This document shows positions 62,014 to 64,000 of a stretch of DNA of 64,000 bases, piece after piece. The notes below the pieces were generated by a model. It was not told the DNA's origin and ran no database searches. It saw only the letters and a list, made by a program, of their open reading frames with translations. Location: assembly GCA_037190845.1 (NCBI GenBank), contig JBBCJI010000008.1, positions 51,860 through 115,859 on the forward strand. Reading direction: 5' to 3'. Origin of the DNA: JBEBVQ01 sp037190845. GTDB taxonomy: Bacteria > Bacteroidota > Bacteroidia > Chitinophagales > Chitinophagaceae. Each line of letters starts with the position of its first letter. The first letter of the stretch is position 1. The position numbers and the translations under genes were made by a program.

Positions 62014-62307
62014 ATGAAACAAACAAAGCAGCCATCCGAAGAATCACAGGAAGAACGGAAAGACGAGGCCTTTCCCGGATATCCGTCTTATCCTGCAAAA
62101 GATGATATCTACCGTAAGGGTGAAGAAGAACCATATACGGAAGAGGAACCCGCCGAAGAAAAAACGCCTTCGCTGGACGATGGGCTGGACGTACCGGGCG
62201 CGGAGCTGGATGATGCCAACGAATCTATAGGCTCAGAGGACGAGGAAAACAATTATTACAGCCTGGGCGGAGATCAGCATACGGATCTGGAGGAACATGA
62301 TGGCTGA
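62014..62307 (+). CDS. Small, strongly acidic hypothetical protein
   Basis: From the ATG at 62014 the 97-residue product is dominated by Glu, Asp, Pro and Tyr (EESQEERKDEAFPGYPSYPA, NESIGSEDEENNYYSLGG). It has no signal, membrane segment or recognised domain and is probably disordered. The start at 61942 adds 24 residues of different, basic composition and is less likely. It is the last gene before the CRISPR array; the 220 bases between them show nothing clear. Confidence 0.55.
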   Translation: MKQTKQPSEESQEERKDEAFPGYPSYPAKDDIYRKGEEEPYTEEEPAEEKTPSLDDGLDVPGAELDDANESIGSEDEENNYYSLGGDQHTDLEEHDG

Positions 62308-62527
62308 CAGACCGGTATATTTTGAGGAATGAGAGGGGAGGGGGGAATGAGGACAAGATGAATCATTCATTCCTCACCTTCCGGTGTATGAAGTTGTCGG
62401 TTCCGGGGTAGTATCTCCTGGCTTTACTTTAATGCGTAAAGATAGTTTACCAGTGTACCATAATGGGCCGGTTCGGATTATCAACTATTATAAGCATCAG
62501 CGCCAAAGCTGATAATACCACAGGATG

Positions 62528-64000
62528 GTTGCAATTCCTAAATATACGATTAAAAGCAAGCTGCGGCCCCGGGTTCTTCTGCCCGTGTACTATTTCAATT
62601 CCACTTGGTACGATTAAAAGAATTTAGGGATAGTTTTTAGCTCTCTTTCTAAAAGAATTTCAATTCCACTTGGTACGATTAAAAGACGGTTCACCCGGCG
62701 TGCTGCCCACGGACGAAAAACATTTCAATTCCACTTGGTACGATTAAAAGGACAAGTCCACGGACTTGCTCATGCCTTTCACGTATTTCAATTCCACTTG
62801 GTACGATTAAAAGTGTCAAACATTGTTTAACATATTTATTATAATAAAATTTCAATTCCACTTGGTACGATTAAAAGATAAACCTGTTACAGGAACTTGA
62901 AACACTGGCGGCATTTCAATTCCACTTGGTACGATTAAAAGTGTTTGTCACCCAATCGCAGCCGCGCCTGAATCATCATTTCAATTCCACTTGGTACGAT
63001 TAAAAGAGCGGAGCAAAAGCAGTTGGCCACGCTGGGATTTTATTTCAATTCCACTTGGTACGATTAAAAGTCTGGAAACTTATTCCGGCCTGATCTGTCA
63101 TGATATATTTCAATTCCACTTGGTACGATTAAAAGACTGCTCTGCAGGAAACCGGCAGCATCACCGAAGAGTTATTTCAATTCCACTTGGTACGATTAAA
63201 AGGGTGCGCGTTTGCAGACCAATGACGTGGAAAATTTATTTCAATTCCACTTGGTACGATTAAAAGCATATGAAAAGCAACGTACAACCTACACGGGACA
63301 ATTTCAATTCCACTTGGTACGATTAAAAGTGTTGCAACAGCAGGGCAACACATTGTTAAATATATTTCAATTCCACTTTGGTACGATTAAAAGCCAAAGC
63401 TCTTTATGCTGGCTCTGCATTTTTGCAATTTCAATTCCACTTTGGTACGATTAAAAGCTGTAATGCAGCCAGCAAATCATTACGTACCCCAAATTTCAAT
63501 TCCACTTTGGTACGATTAAAAGTCGGGGAATAATATAAATCCAATTATAGGCAAACTAATTTCAATTCCACTTTGGTACGATTAAAAGCCAGATACGTAA
63601 GCCATGCAGGCTGGAATATATCATTTCAATTCCACTTTGGTACGATTAAAAGGCCTTTCTGAAGGTAGTCGCGGTACTGATCCAGGTATTTCAATTCCAC
63701 TTTGGTACGATTAAAAGTGCTGATTTCTTAGCTAAGCATTGGGCATCTAATATTTCAATTCCACTTTGGTACGATTAAAAGCCCCCCTACCAATATGGCG
63801 GACAGGCATATATAAATTTCAATTCCACTTTGGTACGATTAAAAGAAGTGGCAAATGCTAACCAGAAAGCCCGGCGCTAATTTCAATTCCACTTTGGTAC
63901 GATTAAAAGTAAGCTGCGGGAACAGCTTAAACAGCAGCTCGAAGATCATTTCAATTCCACTTTGGTACGATTAAAAGCTCACATCCCATGAGCGAATAGG
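62528..64000 (-). CRISPR. CRISPR array, 22 full repeats plus a degenerate end repeat; continues past right edge
   Basis: Full repeats start at 62592, 62657, 62722, 62785, 62849, 62913, 62978, 63042, 63107, 63174, 63238 and 63301 (29 bp each). Ten more start at 63364, 63428, 63493, 63559, 63623, 63688, 63752, 63816, 63880 and 63948 (30 bp each, one extra T in cactttgg). Spacers are 34-38 bp, all different by eye. A degenerate repeat at 62528-62556 (21 of 29 bases) with a 35-bp spacer marks the old end. Read on the minus strand the repeat ends ATTGAAAT, the usual 8-base handle left by Cas6-type processing in type I and III systems. This, and the left-hand degenerate end, put the leader beyond the right edge. 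No cas gene is in the window. Confidence 0.97.

Noticed and set aside
62308..62527. Stretch before the array considered as a CRISPR leader
   Set aside because: The degenerate repeat lies on this side and the repeat handle points the other way; the leader is expected beyond the right edge.
62991..63454. Open reading frames with repeated FQFHLVRLK-type peptides
   Set aside because: They are translations of CRISPR repeats and spacers, not genes.
1..64000. tRNA or rRNA genes
   Set aside because: No cloverleaf with an appropriate anticodon arm and TTCGA-type loop, and no rRNA-like sequence, was noticed on either strand; a dedicated scan was not possible.

Overview
The window looks like a chromosomal segment of a Bacteroidota, most likely Chitinophagaceae-type, bacterium. 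The evidence is ten secreted proteins with type IX secretion system (T9SS) C-terminal sorting modules (one in a broken gene), many TPR histidine kinases paired with NarL-type regulators, a GSCFA protein, and promoters of the Bacteroidota form TTG-N19/20-TAnnTTTG. Product calls come from reading motifs only; no database search was possible.

Layout. 1-3.5 kb: a broken T9SS gene, an acyl-CoA thioesterase, an M16 peptidase-like protein without its zinc motif, and a secreted MsrB. 3.5-11.1 kb: three large secreted proteins on the minus strand, two with SBBP propeller repeats. 11.5-15.8 kb: an accessory island with a ParE/RelE-type toxin-antitoxin pair, a decayed AAA ATPase fragment, a hipBA module with a palindromic operator, an unrecognised gene remnant and an intact AAA/DUF4143 ATPase. 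Two copies of a four-hairpin structured repeat lie inside this island. 16-18.7 kb: a TPR kinase and its NarL regulator, followed by a 289-bp MITE-like element with a 4-bp target duplication. 19-25 kb: an M2 dipeptidase-like lipoprotein, a GSCFA protein, a small lipoprotein, and an overlapping run of secreted protein, ECF sigma factor and putative anti-sigma factor. 25-31.5 kb: an ELWxxDGT-repeat T9SS protein, a lipoprotein, a second kinase/regulator pair, a gamma-carbonic anhydrase-like protein and an outer-membrane barrel. 31.6-45.3 kb: an orphan TPR kinase, a gene remnant, an FG-GAP/ASPIC protein and three paralogous giant secreted proteins. 45.5-49.7 kb: a propeller-type LytS kinase with a LytTR regulator, and an orphan NarL regulator. 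49.9-62.3 kb: a lipoprotein, ribonuclease Z, a STAS protein, ClpC, a secreted TIM-barrel-like protein, an AsmA-family protein, a deacetylase-like protein and a small acidic protein. From 62.5 kb to the end: a CRISPR array without cas genes in the window.

The most interesting signals are not genes. The CRISPR array changes from 29-bp to 30-bp repeats part way along, with its degenerate end on the left, so the leader and cas genes are probably beyond the right edge. Several families of intergenic hairpins recur with paired (compensatory) base changes between copies. These are the four-hairpin repeat at three loci, a TGTGAC palindrome family at gene 3' ends at four loci, and two short REP-like hairpins found together at two loci. 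Small decayed gene pieces sit between intact genes, and the ATPase start codon lies inside a 33-bp tandem triplicate.
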